From: Gnetum montanum
Taxonomy: Eukaryota > Streptophyta > Gnetopsida > Gnetales > Gnetaceae
Length of the DNA stretch: 32,695 bases
Reading direction: 5' to 3'
NCBI GenBank assembly: GCA_015680685.1
Contig: MNCI01011946.1
Location: forward strand, 583,216-615,910
Under the pieces are notes generated by a model. The model was not told the origin of the DNA, ran no database searches, and was given only the letters and a program-made list of their open reading frames with translations. Position 1 is the first letter of the stretch. Every line of letters starts with the position of its first letter. Below are positions 22,901-31,500 of this stretch, one piece after another. The translations under genes and the position numbers were made by a program.

Positions 22901-24594
22901 GGATGAACTTTTAGGTCATATCCTGGAACCGTTACCAGAGTTACAGATATTCATTAAATATGACTATTAGATGACACTGACATCACTACCAGTAACATTC
23001 TTTACATAAAATTAATGAAGATGCCATCCCAAAAAGCATTCAGAAAGAAAGATTTCTAGCCCTTCATTTGCTAAAAATAAAAGAACGTTCTCTAAACTCC
23101 AGTAGGATTTGCAAGCTTCCTTTAGCTTGGAAATTTTTCACTAAATTGTAATTGATCTTTGGCTGACATAGTGCAGAGTTACTGACTTTTCTTCTGTTTT
23201 TTTCTTGATGTAGTTATATTTGATGCGATTGTGTTTGCTTCTCTTCTCCAAGTTTTAATTCTGAAACATTATCAAGAAAAAGTTAGAATAGTTCATCAAC
23301 AAACAATTGGAATATGTGTTTCTATCTGCAAGTGAAGTTCTTTGAAAATCTTGATTATCCGCATGATTAATTTTCGTGTTTTGCACATTGCAACGTATTC
23401 ATATTTAGTTGAGGACTGCTGTGGTTGCTGGTTCCATATGAAATAACATCCCTCTTGAAGTGCTTTTCCCTGTCATTTATGTCTCTTGTTAGGTCAGAAT
23501 TAGTCTAGGCAAACTAAGCATTTGATTTTTTATAAATTGCAACCCTTTTTTGAGCATGTCCTTAAAATAGCTCGAAATGTTCTGTTACCTTGAAGTGTTC
23601 ACCATTTGGGTTAGCCATGAATCTTGATACAACAGTCATTGGAAACTTTATATCATTTCTATAGGAAGCAAGGTATCTCAATGATCCAGTGATTTTCCTA
23701 GAGAATGTAAGATTCGCATTTTGACAGTCTCGGTGCTTTCCAAAATCATACACTAAATTGGCATTTTGCGTACATTAACTCTCCTGCATACTCACCTTGA
23801 TGAAAGACTATGCCCTTTTTTCTTTGCCAGCCTCTATTCCTAGAAGTGTTGCAGCTTCCCTGTCCTTCATATCAGACATCGCTTTCATTTGTCTTTCACT
23901 CTGATTTTCATGTATTTGTTGTGTAGTAATGATGATTGACCATGCCACAAATCTTCTTTTTGTTGTGTTCGTTCCTCTATTTCAAGGGTAAAACTAAGCT
24001 TCCTAGATGTTCAAACCCATATTTTCACCTTAACATTCTTATAACTTAACCAGTGCACCGTGAGGCTTCCTCTAAAAACCAGAAAAAAAGTTAGATAAAG
24101 AGACATTTATACCTTACTTTCAAAGATTTTACATTGCAAATTCTCTAAAATTTAGGAAGTTGTCAAACTGTAAAAATATCAATATAAATGGAAACTATAT
24201 AGTAAATTTTCATAAAAAATGGAATCCAGGATAAACTGTAGGCTTGAGAAACTCAAGAGGCTGTCACTATGTTCATAATGTTTTTTCTGAATTTGAAAAT
24301 TACATTACATATTGGAAGGAAATTAGTTACTATGAGAGTTGGCTAAGATACCGAAATTTGTGTGTATTTCAGACTGCTTGTAGTCTCACTCTGGGTTTGG
24401 GAGAATCCCAGATTAATGCCTCTTCAGTTCTTGTTATGCCTATGGTGCCTTCTCGTATGACTGGGTTTAGAGTTAATGCAGTCAAACGTCATCCCGTTGT
24501 AAATCCTTCATGGTTAGAACGCTTAGAAAAGGATGATGATCTGGATACTCCTGATGCAAGAAGCTTACATCCCTTCAACACCAGTAACGGATGA
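4826..24594 (+). CDS. NIPA8: NIPA8-type magnesium transporter, 13 coding exons
   Basis: Exons: 4826-4918, 7986-8073, 8156-8217, 8379-8464, 8625-8698, 8796-8898, 15307-15438, 15547-15646, 18758-18877, 18983-19073, 21994-22063, 22150-22249 and 24373-24594. Together they give 1341 bases, 446 residues, with all introns GT-AG and all phases consistent. The product belongs to the NIPA (DUF803) family of membrane proteins. Animal members transport Mg2+, and plant members are annotated as probable Mg2+ transporters. Family landmarks include an N-terminus starting MGEWV, GNCLNFISFGYAAQ (residues 68-81), the VAFGNHQSP loop (126-134), VPMFQIAWTFFS (263-274) and GISLLAPDD (306-314). Nine hydrophobic spans lie near 5-25, 60-80, 83-105, 111-128, 150-166, 189-211, 226-246, 258-281 and 291-311. 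A hydrophilic tail (317-446), presumably cytosolic, carries a motif around SQINASSVLVMPMVPS (384-399) that I recognise from plant NIPA8 relatives, and an acidic stretch near the end. I rely on memory for the NIPA8 subgroup; the family call is secure. No break or missing exon was seen. Confidence 0.93.
5070..5180. repeat. 37-bp tandem repeat, three copies
   Basis: Copies lie at 5070-5106, 5107-5143 and 5144-5180. The second and third are identical; the first differs at two bases. The unit starts CTATGTAATC and ends ATACAAGTT. Identity of adjacent copies suggests recent duplication. Confidence 0.95.
5800..5955 (-). mobile_element. Possible tRNA-derived SINE fragment
   Basis: On the - strand GGTTCAATCTC (5899-5909) is close to the RNA polymerase III B box consensus. 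An A-box-like TTGGCAAGGCTTC lies about 30 bases upstream of it (around 5933-5945). This arrangement is typical of tRNA-derived SINE heads in plants. No tail or target duplication was identified, so boundaries are approximate. Confidence 0.35.
7986..8073 (+). CDS. NIPA8: NIPA8-type exon 2 (residues 32-61)
   Basis: Encodes the hydrophilic loop after span 1 and ends in the conserved FQPWRV(G). The donor is G|GTAAGAG, with the last codon split 1/2. Confidence 0.92.
8156..8217 (+). CDS. NIPA8: NIPA8-type exon 3 (residues 61-81)
   Basis: Encodes span 2 including GNCLNFISFGYAAQ, a strong family signature. The acceptor is CTGCAG and the donor CAG|GTTTGT. Confidence 0.93.
8379..8464 (+). CDS. NIPA8: NIPA8-type exon 4 (residues 82-110)
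   Basis: Encodes span 3, with LLAALGSVQFISN. The donor AG|GTAAGA splits an arginine codon. Confidence 0.93.
8625..8698 (+). CDS. NIPA8: NIPA8-type exon 5 (residues 110-135)
   Basis: Encodes span 4 and the conserved VAFGNHQSP turn. The donor is CCTG|GTTGTT. A longer open frame running through this exon and the next intron is only read-through. Confidence 0.92.
8796..8898 (+). CDS. NIPA8: NIPA8-type exon 6 (residues 135-169)
   Basis: Encodes YTPEQLLEKYTN and span 5. The donor ACAG|GTAGAT opens the largest intron. Confidence 0.92.
10050..10866 (+). mobile_element. RTE-type LINE fragment, 3' end of reverse transcriptase
   Basis: Conceptual reading on the + strand, through several stops, matches the C-terminal part of plant RTE-like reverse transcriptases. 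The fragment begins near IPWSILLADGILLV (about 10131-10172), where intact relatives have an ADD catalytic box; here the second Asp is Gly. It continues through a MEAWRKTLKS helix and later MVKN, LVWPCF and a basic GRVKKLHGKN-like segment near 10710. It stops shortly before GATAATGATGATGATGATTAC (10851-10871). Short ATG/GAT-type tails in place of poly(A) are a known trait of RTE elements. It is 5'-truncated and non-functional. Confidence 0.7.
10848..10871 (+). repeat. (ATG)n tail of the RTE-type LINE
   Basis: Four to five ATG/GAT units directly follow the reverse transcriptase remnant, as expected for an RTE 3' terminus. Confidence 0.6.
10887..11690 (-). repeat. 3' LTR of the element (left copy)
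   Basis: It aligns along its whole length with 13692-14564. Over the first ~120 bases I count about a dozen differences, so the insertion is not recent. It has a (CT)n run at 11120-11154. It lacks about 60 bases, found in the other copy just beyond the (CT)n run. Confidence 0.88.
11120..11154. repeat. (CT)n microsatellite in the left LTR
   Basis: An uninterrupted CT run, matched by an interrupted CT run in the other LTR. It produces a spurious Arg-Glu repeat ORF on the - strand. Confidence 0.95.
11695..11710 (-). other. Polypurine tract of the LTR element
   Basis: On the - strand CTTTTTAAGGGGGAGG ends four bases before the LTR start (TGATGTGG). This is the position and composition expected of the plus-strand primer. 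It fixes the element's orientation together with the primer binding site. Confidence 0.75.
11944..13357 (-). pseudogene. Broken gag-like or unknown ORF of the LTR element
   Basis: The interior carries pieces of what looks like one former ORF. They run from MPPKQK (13357 downward; charged, probable coiled coil to 13004), through an acidic piece at 12937-12749, and an Asp/Glu/His-rich piece at 12617-12300. The last piece at 12300-11944 has a basic KKKKVKKRKKNGR run, then FEFPYSSF and GRNTWDFMLSRWKHGG. The pieces are separated by stops and frame changes near 13000, 12750, 12620 and 12300. Composition is continuous across the breaks, which argues for one decayed reading frame. The position after the primer binding site and the N-terminal coiled coil fit a gag-derived protein. 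I cannot assign a domain, and another element-specific ORF is equally possible. Confidence 0.5.
13677..13688 (-). other. Primer binding site, initiator tRNA-Met type
   Basis: On the - strand TGGTATCAAAGC lies three bases inside the LTR. It matches the usual plant primer site TGGTATCAGAGC (3' end of initiator tRNA-Met) at 11 of 12 bases. Confidence 0.85.
13692..14564 (-). repeat. 5' LTR of the element (right copy)
   Basis: Partner of 10887-11690. It is about 69 bases longer, mostly because of a segment after the (CT)n run at 13921-13965. Its outer end reads CATTA, a mutated form of CATCA. Array motifs AGACATCT/AGATGTCT lie at 14233-14380. Confidence 0.88.
13921..13965. repeat. Interrupted (CT)n microsatellite in the right LTR
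   Basis: CT repeats are broken once by TTT. They correspond to the run at 11120-11154. Confidence 0.9.
15307..15438 (+). CDS. NIPA8: NIPA8-type exon 7 (residues 169-213)
   Basis: Encodes the loop KGEKLMLICGK and span 6 with SYAIVSGAIGSHSVLFAKS, a strongly conserved family block. The donor is TT|GTATGT. Confidence 0.93.
15547..15646 (+). CDS. NIPA8: NIPA8-type exon 8 (residues 213-246)
   Basis: Encodes LSSLLRLTM and span 7, ending in AAFW. The donor is TGG|GTATGC, phase 0. Confidence 0.93.
15647..18757 (+). other. Intron 8 (3.1 kb)
   Basis: Bounded by GTATGC and CTATGCAG. The middle (about 16170-17270) is less AT-rich than the rest and may contain a decayed PPR-like fragment. The remainder (15647-16150, 17270-18757) shows no gene. 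Several short ORFs there have no recognisable family. Confidence 0.85.
16459..16776 (+). pseudogene. Possible decayed PPR-like fragment
   Basis: An open frame of about 100 residues contains AMYGHSGLLDACLLFDKAS, followed by residues compatible with the next helix. This resembles the MYAKCG..DAR.VFDKM repeat of plant organellar PPR proteins. Only one repeat is convincing, and the flanks are out of frame. If the resemblance is real it is a relic, probably a reverse-transcribed or captured fragment. Chance similarity is not excluded. Confidence 0.3.
18758..18877 (+). CDS. NIPA8: NIPA8-type exon 9 (residues 247-286)
   Basis: Encodes MTRLNDGLALFDSILIVPMF and span 8, the most conserved part of the family. 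The donor CAG|GTAAGT is close to consensus. Exactly 40 codons, phase 0 at both ends. Confidence 0.95.
18983..19073 (+). CDS. NIPA8: NIPA8-type exon 10 (residues 287-317)
   Basis: Encodes span 9, ending in GISLLAPDDPK. The donor AAAG|GTGAAC splits a glycine codon. Confidence 0.93.
19862..19880. repeat. Poly(A) run of 19 bases
   Basis: A pure adenine tract inside intron 10. It could be the tail of an unrecognised retroposed fragment lying upstream. Confidence 0.9.
20900..21250. repeat. Degenerate quasi-repeats, T/G/C-rich
   Basis: Variants of GCATAGATCTATGTGCA, TTGCTT and TTGTTATGTGCCT recur irregularly. The stretch generates long but meaningless Cys/Leu-rich ORFs in two frames (20933-21247, 21040-21423). 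It looks like a decayed satellite or minisatellite. Confidence 0.4.
21994..22063 (+). CDS. NIPA8: NIPA8-type exon 11 (residues 317-340)
   Basis: Encodes a Ser/Ala-rich part of the hydrophilic tail (SVPKLSGAAAQETSPFIRN). Conservation in this part of the family is low, so the exon is supported mainly by phase and splice sites (TCTAG| and |GTGAGT). Confidence 0.85.
22150..22249 (+). CDS. NIPA8: NIPA8-type exon 12 (residues 340-373)
   Basis: Encodes a charged amphipathic segment with EMLEEEAFVEKLG and ends in GKAK. The acceptor is TTGCAG and the donor AAAG|GTATGA, phase 0. Confidence 0.88.
22250..24372 (+). other. Intron 12 (2.1 kb)
   Basis: Bounded by GTATGA and TATTTCAG. The central part contains a - strand copia relic (about 23200-23900). 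The rest shows no gene. Confidence 0.85.
23200..23900 (-). pseudogene. Ty1/copia reverse transcriptase/RNase H relic
   Basis: On the - strand, 23753-23562 reads RKITGSLRYLASYRNDIKF followed by VVSRFMANPNGEHF. This is the conserved end of copia reverse transcriptase (usually VGSLLYL..TRPDI....SRFM..P). Further on, 23420-23389 reads QSSTKYEYVA, the RNase H signature SSTEAEY(V/M)A with changes. It is followed by a helix ending KELHLQ and THIPIVC, where relatives have (D)N after the Cys. Upstream, around 23850, LLGIEAGK recalls the FLGIE motif. Stops and frameshifts interrupt the frame, so it is an old, inactive fragment. No LTRs were found nearby. Confidence 0.7.
24373..24594 (+). CDS. NIPA8: NIPA8-type exon 13 (residues 374-446, stop)
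   Basis: Encodes LGLGESQINASSVLVMPMV, a tail block shared with plant NIPA8-type proteins, and an acidic segment EKDDDLDTPD, and ends at TGA 24592-24594. The open frame extends upstream into the intron, but TATTTCAG at 24372 keeps phase 0 with exon 12. Confidence 0.92.
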   Translation, partial: TACSLTLGLGESQINASSVLVMPMVPSRMTGFRVNAVKRHPVVNPSWLERLEKDDDLDTPDARSLHPFNTSNG

Positions 24595-24900
24595 GCAAGT
24601 CTTCTTATTTCCATACATACAATACACTGTCATCCAGATTTTCTTGTTGACAGGAAAACAGTAACGGCTTCAAGAAGTTTTGTAAATCTTGCACTGCCAA
24701 ACTTAAGCTTGGAATTTTTTTATATATTTTTAATTCATTTTTTAATTCAAAGCATCACAACTGCAAATGCATGCATTTATGATGAAGCTGAGAGGTTAAC
24801 CACCAGAGTCATTGTACCGTTTTTCCTCAGAGTATGTATGTTTGATTTCATTTGTAAATTGTAATTGTTATGTGAAGAATAAATATGCTATGAAGCCTTT
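24595..24900 (+). other. Probable 3' untranslated region
   Basis: AT-rich sequence follows the stop. TTGTAAATTGTAATTG lies just before an AATAAA at 24878-24883, a usual plant near-upstream signal. The exact cleavage site is not determinable. Confidence 0.55.
24878..24883 (+). terminator. Candidate polyadenylation signal AATAAA
   Basis: A perfect AATAAA about 285 bases after the stop codon, preceded by T/G-rich sequence. A second AATAAA lies near 24977. Confidence 0.5.
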
Positions 24901-25900
24901 ATGATAAGTTTCAGGATTGTTGAAGTTGCAATAACTCTAGCAACTAAAGCATCAATGTAAGAGATGTTTGACATAAAATAAAAAAGCTAGTGACTTCTCG
25001 GAAGCTCTTTTATTTTCCTGTGCAAACCAGATATCATTGACATTATTTTTACCTTCTTTGTTGGAATTGTTCAAAGTTTCATATTATTTAGGATATAACA
25101 GAGTGTGAAATAAGAAAGATGCTCATTTTTTCATGAGCATACTGTCTGTCTCAAACATTAGAATTTATAAATATTCTACCATCTGAAAGTTTAAACCTCT
25201 TGGCTCCTAAATTTGTGAAGGGATTAGGCATCTATTTGTGTAATCTTGGAACAATGTGTTGGTTAACTTTATAAATAAATAATAACTGATTATTAATTTT
25301 TTTGAAATTGTACTAAATATTGAGAGTATAAGTGAGGCATTGTTATTTGTGGTTTACAAGTCATAAGTTTGATTTGATTTGAATGAGTATGTTGAGAGAT
25401 GTTCCACTTAGGGTTAAAATTAGTAAACATTAGTAAAGTAAGTACTAATGAGAATGATTAACCCTAAGAAGTGAATGATTTTCAAATAATTTAAATTCTC
25501 TACTTCTAGAGTTAACATAATAGCATTATGTACAAGGATAACTATGTATGCATACTTAGCATTAAAAGGTAAAATATGATTATCATCAATTCAATAAAAC
25601 CTAAGAAAATCACTATTTGCACTCTAAATCATCAATTCACTATCCAAACTTCCAATCAAATTGTATAAGTACACTTCTTTAAAACAAGTAATGTTATAAA
25701 CACCTTGACATTCTTACCATGTAATCTATCAATCATAGATATGATGAACTAAATTTCAAGCAGATGCAAGTACTACAAAGTTGCTAATGTTTAACAACTC
25801 ATAGCTAATTATTTATTGGAATCTTTTAAGATAAACATTAATATAATAGAAATTCTAAAAATTGCTAAAAAGACAAGTGCAAATGTGCTAATTACATAGA
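24901..25900. other. AT-rich intergenic stretch, no gene seen
   Basis: No open frame resembles a protein. A weak tRNA-like motif near 25340-25390 was not strong enough to call. Confidence 0.6.
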
Positions 25901-25989
25901 ATATATTTGAAAAGAAGTTTTCTTTTGAGGTTCAAACAAAATTAATCAACATAGTTGTGGCAACATGAGAATGGACTAGGTGGAAGAAC

Positions 25990-26790
25990 CCATGTATTCC
26001 ATATCCTATACTAGAATACCAATCTCAAATTGCATCTTCTTATATTGAGCTTAAATTGATGCAGTAAAGGAAATGATGGCCAGACAAATCCTTCATAGTG
26101 GGTTTTAAAGTGTTTTTGAAATTGCAAAATTAAAAACATGTGATTAAGATTAAAGTTTTCCAAGTTGTAGTAGATAACAATTTCATTGATGGTAAAATAA
26201 TGTTAGATCTCAAACATATCCATTGGAATTAAATCTATAACTTGTAAGATACAAGCTATAAGTATTCATTTTTCCACAGTACATGATATCCCAAGTAAAC
26301 AAAATCATCAAGGCATGAAAGAAGAAATGGATGTGTGATTAACCATAAATGAAAACCTTGAACGAGTAGATAGATTTAAATAAGTAAAAAACAAGCTATG
26401 GGTTTTGGAGAACAAAGTCATGTACCACGTAATAATATTGGGTGGGGGTGTTAGACCCTAAAAATGAATAATAATATTAAAAAAATTCAAAGTACGGTAC
26501 ATGATCAAAGGGAAAGTTTAAAGAAAAAGCCTAACGGTTTTGGGGATGCTTTTTCAGGTTTTCATTCTTACCACCAATCCTAAAAAACCTCCCATCTGGG
26601 TTAAGAAAAGGATTAGGCTTTGCCCTTATTTAGAAGCATCCTATGAGTTTTCACTTCTTACCAAAGGGTTTCTTGTAAAGAGAAGGAGAAAACTCTCTCT
26701 AAAGAAAAAAGAAAACATCAATCAAAGATCAAAAACAAATCGCAACAAAAGCTTAAAGCCTTTTGTCATTTAGTATCCGAAGGAAAATTT
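25990..26790 (+). mobile_element. Possible 3' end of a copia-like element with LTR
   Basis: A broken frame near 26010-26060 reads QSQIASSYIELKLM, reminiscent of the copia RNase H block. Near 26170-26220, VDNNFID and LDLKHIHW recall its DN...KHI block. Further on, GGGTGGGGGTG (26441-26451) resembles a polypurine tract immediately before TGTTAGACCC, a usual LTR start. The presumed LTR would run to about 26770, but no second copy exists in the window, so the right edge is a guess. Each similarity alone is weak. Confidence 0.3.
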
Positions 26791-27049
26791 TAACGTTGTA
26801 GAAAATAAGTTAGCTGTTTAGCTTTTAATAGCAGTTTTTTTGCTTGAAGCTATACTTGAAAAGCAACATCTTTAAGAAACTAGTATTTGACACCTGAAGA
26901 GAGGTCATAGTTATGCTCTTACTGCTGAAAAATAATTGCACACTGAAGCTTCCAAATAAAATAGAGAACAAGTGGTCTAAGACAATTCCAAATGTAAAGA
27001 AATAAAGTAGATAAAGTAGGTTGATTACCAAGAATGGCTTTATTGATGC

Positions 27050-27160
27050 TTAGTTAAAAATTGTTTCAAATTCTAAATGTCCATTTCCAAGCATGCTAAG
27101 CAATAGAGCACTAAAAAAACATGAGAAAATAACTTTTCATTTCTACAAAAAGGACATTGA
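27050..27160 (-). pseudogene. LINE zf-RVT-like zinc finger remnant
   Basis: CPFC (27145-27156) is followed after about a dozen residues by a His, and then in a shifted frame by CSIAWHAWKW. This matches the C..C...H.F..C spacing of the finger at the end of plant LINE reverse transcriptases. Confidence 0.6.
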
Positions 27161-28299
27161 AGAGAAATATTTCCCATATGTTTAAGATGAGTGTTGATAG
27201 GAAGACTTTGATGAATAAGACACCATAAAAAAATACGAATTTGAGAAAATGTAAGAGCTCTTCAAATTTTTTTTTATTTTCCTCATTTAAAAGTGCGATG
27301 ATATTTGCAGTTTCTAGGCCTTATTGAATTTGTTATGAATAAGAGTCATTTTTTGTAATAATCTCATAAGTAACTTTAGAATTAAAAGAAACAACATATT
27401 TTCCATCATTCTAAAAAATATCTAGAAAAGCCTAATGTAAATTCTTATTAACTTTAAATAAATTCTCAAGATTAGAAAATAATTTTTTAAAACTCTTTTT
27501 TCTCTTTCTATTCAAACCATAGAGGTTAGAAGCTTCATTTCAAGTAATCCATCTATCATGTATACACAAACAAGAAATTGTTGTAATACCAAATCTACTT
27601 TAAGTGGTACACAATCTAGATACATTAGGAGCCCTAGCTCCTTCATTAAAAAGAAGCTACCATTGACTAATTTTCTTAAGCATAGCTTTCCAAACTATAA
27701 TATAATTGTAAGTTCAATATTTACTAAGCTTACACCATGTCTTCCAAATTTGTTTAAGAATTGGAGAATTAGGAATCAAAATAGCCTAAGGAAAAAGAAA
27801 ATAGTGAAAAAAAGTATTAGAAGACCAACTGTTATCATTCTTAGGTTTTCCTTGCGTAAGTCTATTTCTTAAAATGAGCATCTAAACATCATCTCCATTA
27901 ATGCACTTTGCAATCCATTTGGTTGCAAGAGAAATACCCTTGTTCTAACAATTAATGTGGCCAAGTCCTTAATCTTTTTTGCTACTAATGTAAATATTCT
28001 AAACAACTTTAGAAAAACCTTTTTTATATTGCTTAGCATACCAAAGAAATTGACAAATGATATGATCAATTCTCTCATAAGAAGTTTTAGAGGGTGCCCA
28101 ACAACTAGAGTAATAAACATGAGTTGATTAAAACATTTATTTAATAACTAAAAGTTTACCAACAAGGGTGAGCTTTTTTTTTCTTTCTATTTAGCAAGCT
28201 TCTTTTTATTTTTATCAACCACATAATTTCACAAAATATAAAATTATGCTCAAAAGAAAAAGGCATTTCTAAAATTTTGAAAATATAATCTTTTTTTTA

Positions 28300-29491
28300 A
28301 AAGATATTCCAAGGCTTGAGAGTAATCCACTCATCAATATTGCCATTACAATAAATAACAAATTTTTTACCAATTGATCCAAGAGGCAAATAACATGCAC
28401 TAATACTCCACTCTAGCTAAAAGAGTATTAAAATGCTGTAGAGAATTGTTGGTCATAAAAAAAGAATCATGTGCAAAGTGCATGTTAAGTAATTGCATAC
28501 TTGGATCATTAATTGCAATTCCCTAAATAAAATCTCTTTGTAGATCATAATGTAGATTATGTAAGAGAATATTTACAACAATAATAAAAAGATACGGAGG
28601 TAGAGGACAACCTTGACAAATTAACCATTGAGGAGAAAAAGAAGAACTTAATCTAAAATTGGTAGCAACTTGAGCATCAACATTAGTGAGCAAGGTATGG
28701 ACAAGTTGAATAAAATAATCATTAAATCACAGTTTATAAAGACAAGAAATAATGAAATTCTATTCAATCCAATCATAAGCTTTGACATAATCTAACTTAA
28801 TAAAATCAATGTTTTGGTTAGTATCAAAAGCCTACTACATTCACTCCCAAGTTGCAATAACATTATTTGAGACATGTCTTCCTTTAATAAAACTAGTCTG
28901 CTCAGCTTTGATGATATCTTCAATAACTTTTTGAATTTGGAAAGCCATTCATTTAGCTAAAAGTTTGCAAGTATTATTCAGAAGAGTAATAGGCTTTCAA
29001 TTACCAATATGTTGAAGATCTTCATTCTTGGGAAGAAGAAAAATTTTACCTTGATTAATATTTTTACTAAGAGAAACTTTTTTAATGGCTTTATGGAAAA
29101 CGTGAAAGAGATAATCTCCAATGATGTCCTAATGCTTCTTAAAAAATTCAAGAGGAAAACCATCAAAACCTGGAGCTTTACCATTTGCTAAACTAAAGGT
29201 TGCTACTTCAATTTCTTCCATTGTAATTTTTACTTTAAGAATACTTTGATGTGCTTTTATTATAAGATGAGGAATATGCATACTTTGATGTGCTTGGAAG
29301 GATTCTTTACTAAAACCTTTAAAAGAAAAAATAAAAGAAAAATGATTCACTAAAAAACTATGAATAGTCTTAGGATCTTTAATGATGAAATCATTTATAT
29401 TAAGTGATTCTAGTTTAGGTACTTGATCCTTTTCTTTTAGAAATTTAGAAAATTCCTTGCAAGGTTCATCTTCAACTTTTAGCCAACCCAT
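28300..29491 (-). pseudogene. LINE reverse transcriptase remnant
   Basis: The best piece (29491-29129) begins GWLKVEDEPCKEF, corresponding to the WLK.GD.NTKFFH linker. It reaches SLANGKAPGFDGFPLEFFKK, the opening block of the reverse transcriptase. In shifted frames the domain continues with LLPKNED, then EQTSFIKGRHVSNNVIA, then a YVKAYD block. Finally comes MHFAHDSFFM (about 28460-28490) in place of the usual FADD, so a catalytic Asp has become His. Many stops interrupt it; it cannot be active. Confidence 0.85.
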
Positions 29492-30079
29492 GTTACTTTT
29501 AGTGAGAGCACTTTTAGCTTCAAAAGTATCCCAACATTGTTTAGCATAATGATCTTCTTCAATTTAATGTTTACACTTAGCAAATTTCTTTCCAAATTAT
29601 CTAGCATGATTTATGACTCTACAAGTAGTTCATTTCCACTAGTCAATCCAACCAATACCACTAGTAGGTTCTTTTTCTACATTTTATAAAGCCTTCAAAC
29701 TATTTTTCCCACCAAATCCTATGAATATATCAACATTCATATGAAAAATCTCATGCTTTCAAAAGGATGAAGAATTAATACTAGAGAGAAAAATGCTAAT
29801 AGGAAAATGATATACCAAAGTAACATCTATATGCACTTCACCTTTTCTTTCAGGTTTTCAAAAGAAAATATTAGAGATGTAAAATCTATCATTGACGATA
29901 AATTATATTATTTCCTTATTAATAATTACACTAAGTATAATTCTTCTCATTCAAATGAGATGAGAATAAAGTGCTAACATTAAAAAGAAAATAATTTTCT
30001 TTGAAATTGTATGAGTCTTCCCTTTTTTTTAAAAGAAGATATATTAGGAAATAGACTACCAAGTTTATCTAAATGACTT

Positions 30080-30400
30080 TCAACCATATTGAAATCACCT
30101 CTAATAATCCAAGAAACTTTAAGCATAGATAGAAGATATTTCTAAACTTTGATCAATCTTTTGAATTTTTAAAAGCATACATATTGTAGAGTTCAAAGTT
30201 ATATTTCTCACTATGACAAATAATCCAAACAACTCTTCCAAGATTGTCAAAACTAGAATTTAAAACTTTTCTAGTCCAATTTGTATTAATAAGAATAGTA
30301 GCATTTCCTTTATTAACTTCATGAGTAGTAGAAAAAATAATGCAATTTTTTAAAAATTCATTTACCAATAAAAATAACATCATGAACTAAAATATTAATT
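30080..30400 (-). pseudogene. LINE endonuclease remnant
   Basis: Residues GNATILINTNW and NLGRVVWIICHSEKYNFELYN match the core of plant LINE AP-type endonucleases. WIIRGDFNMVES in another frame supplies the GDFN motif (30088-30099). A frameshift separates the two parts. Confidence 0.8.
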
Positions 30401-30953
30401 TTTTGCTAGAAAATAAAATCTAGAGGTAAATGTTGGTTTTAAAAATACTCAAAAATCTTTGCTCAGGACTTATCAAAAAGGCCTTAAACATGCCATGATA
30501 AAACTAACATTGAGGTGTAGGGGAGGAGGTCCCCATCCTTGATTTCTCAAGCTCAATGTGTCTCACAATCCATGTCTCTAATAAGTGAAAAAGCATTTTT
30601 CGATAAAAAATCTATTTGAAATAGTAGGAGAAGCAGAAAGAGAATGAGATTCTTTTGAGGTTTTTAAATTGAAAGTAGTAGTTGCATGCCTTTTCTTTTT
30701 ATGTTGTATAGAGTAAAATCCATTTGGATTAGTATTTTCATTGTTAGTCCTGATGAAAATTTCTTCTTTTCTAAAGAGGAATTCTCTTTAGATATCAAGA
30801 GTTTATTAGCACCTTTAGAATTAAAAGGATTAGTAAAAGGTTCAAAACTTGTTGAAGAAGATTTCATTTGTGCTTGCTAAAAACTACCATTATTTAACTT
30901 TCTTAAAAATTATTGTTTCTTTTTTCATAAACCACTTTTTTATTGAAAATAGG

Positions 30954-31500
30954 ACAAATTCCAATAACATGGCCTTCATGATAATAATAGCTACAACATC
31001 CTTACAAGTTATAATATGTAACTTTTTGGGAAAAAATACTAATTATTGGTCTTGAGTTTTAGTTCTATCTTCTTTTGTTGTAAATCAATCTTTACAAAAT
31101 AACATGTGTGTTGTATACTATCTAGTAATGTTTTTGACTATGTCTTCAGGATCATGCCAATGCTACCAATAATTTCACTTTCAACACTTTGAAAAATAAG
31201 AGAAATATTTTCTAATTTAATCTATCAAGGAATTTTATACTAATTAGAAGAATATGGATCAAAATCCACTTTTCATTCTTAAGCAATAAAAGTATTACGC
31301 TGATCCATAAAAACATTAGGATCCAATGATTTCTTAACCATTTTAAATTTCACTAATTTGACAAGCAAAAAAGTTTCGAAAAAATAGCAAACATGCAAAA
31401 CATTAATTCCATAGTATTCAAAATTAGCTTGAATCATTGGCATAAAACCCTTATTTGAGTGAACAAATTCAATAACTTGTAGAAATATGTATTGTGAAGT
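30954..31500 (-). pseudogene. LINE ORF1 (gag-like) remnant with zinc knuckle
   Basis: At 30998-30954 the - strand reads CSYYYHEGHVIGIC, a C-x2-C-x4-H-x4-C knuckle with the second Cys changed to Tyr. Upstream, segments LLVKLVKFKM, KKSLDPNVFMDQ and KVDFDPY resemble the DUF4283 domain that precedes the knuckle in plant LINE and retroposon ORF1 proteins. Stops break the frame. Confidence 0.6.

Noticed and set aside
25335-25400. Another tRNA-like A/B box pair
   Set aside because: The B box (AAGTTTGATTT) is too far from consensus and no A box is convincing.
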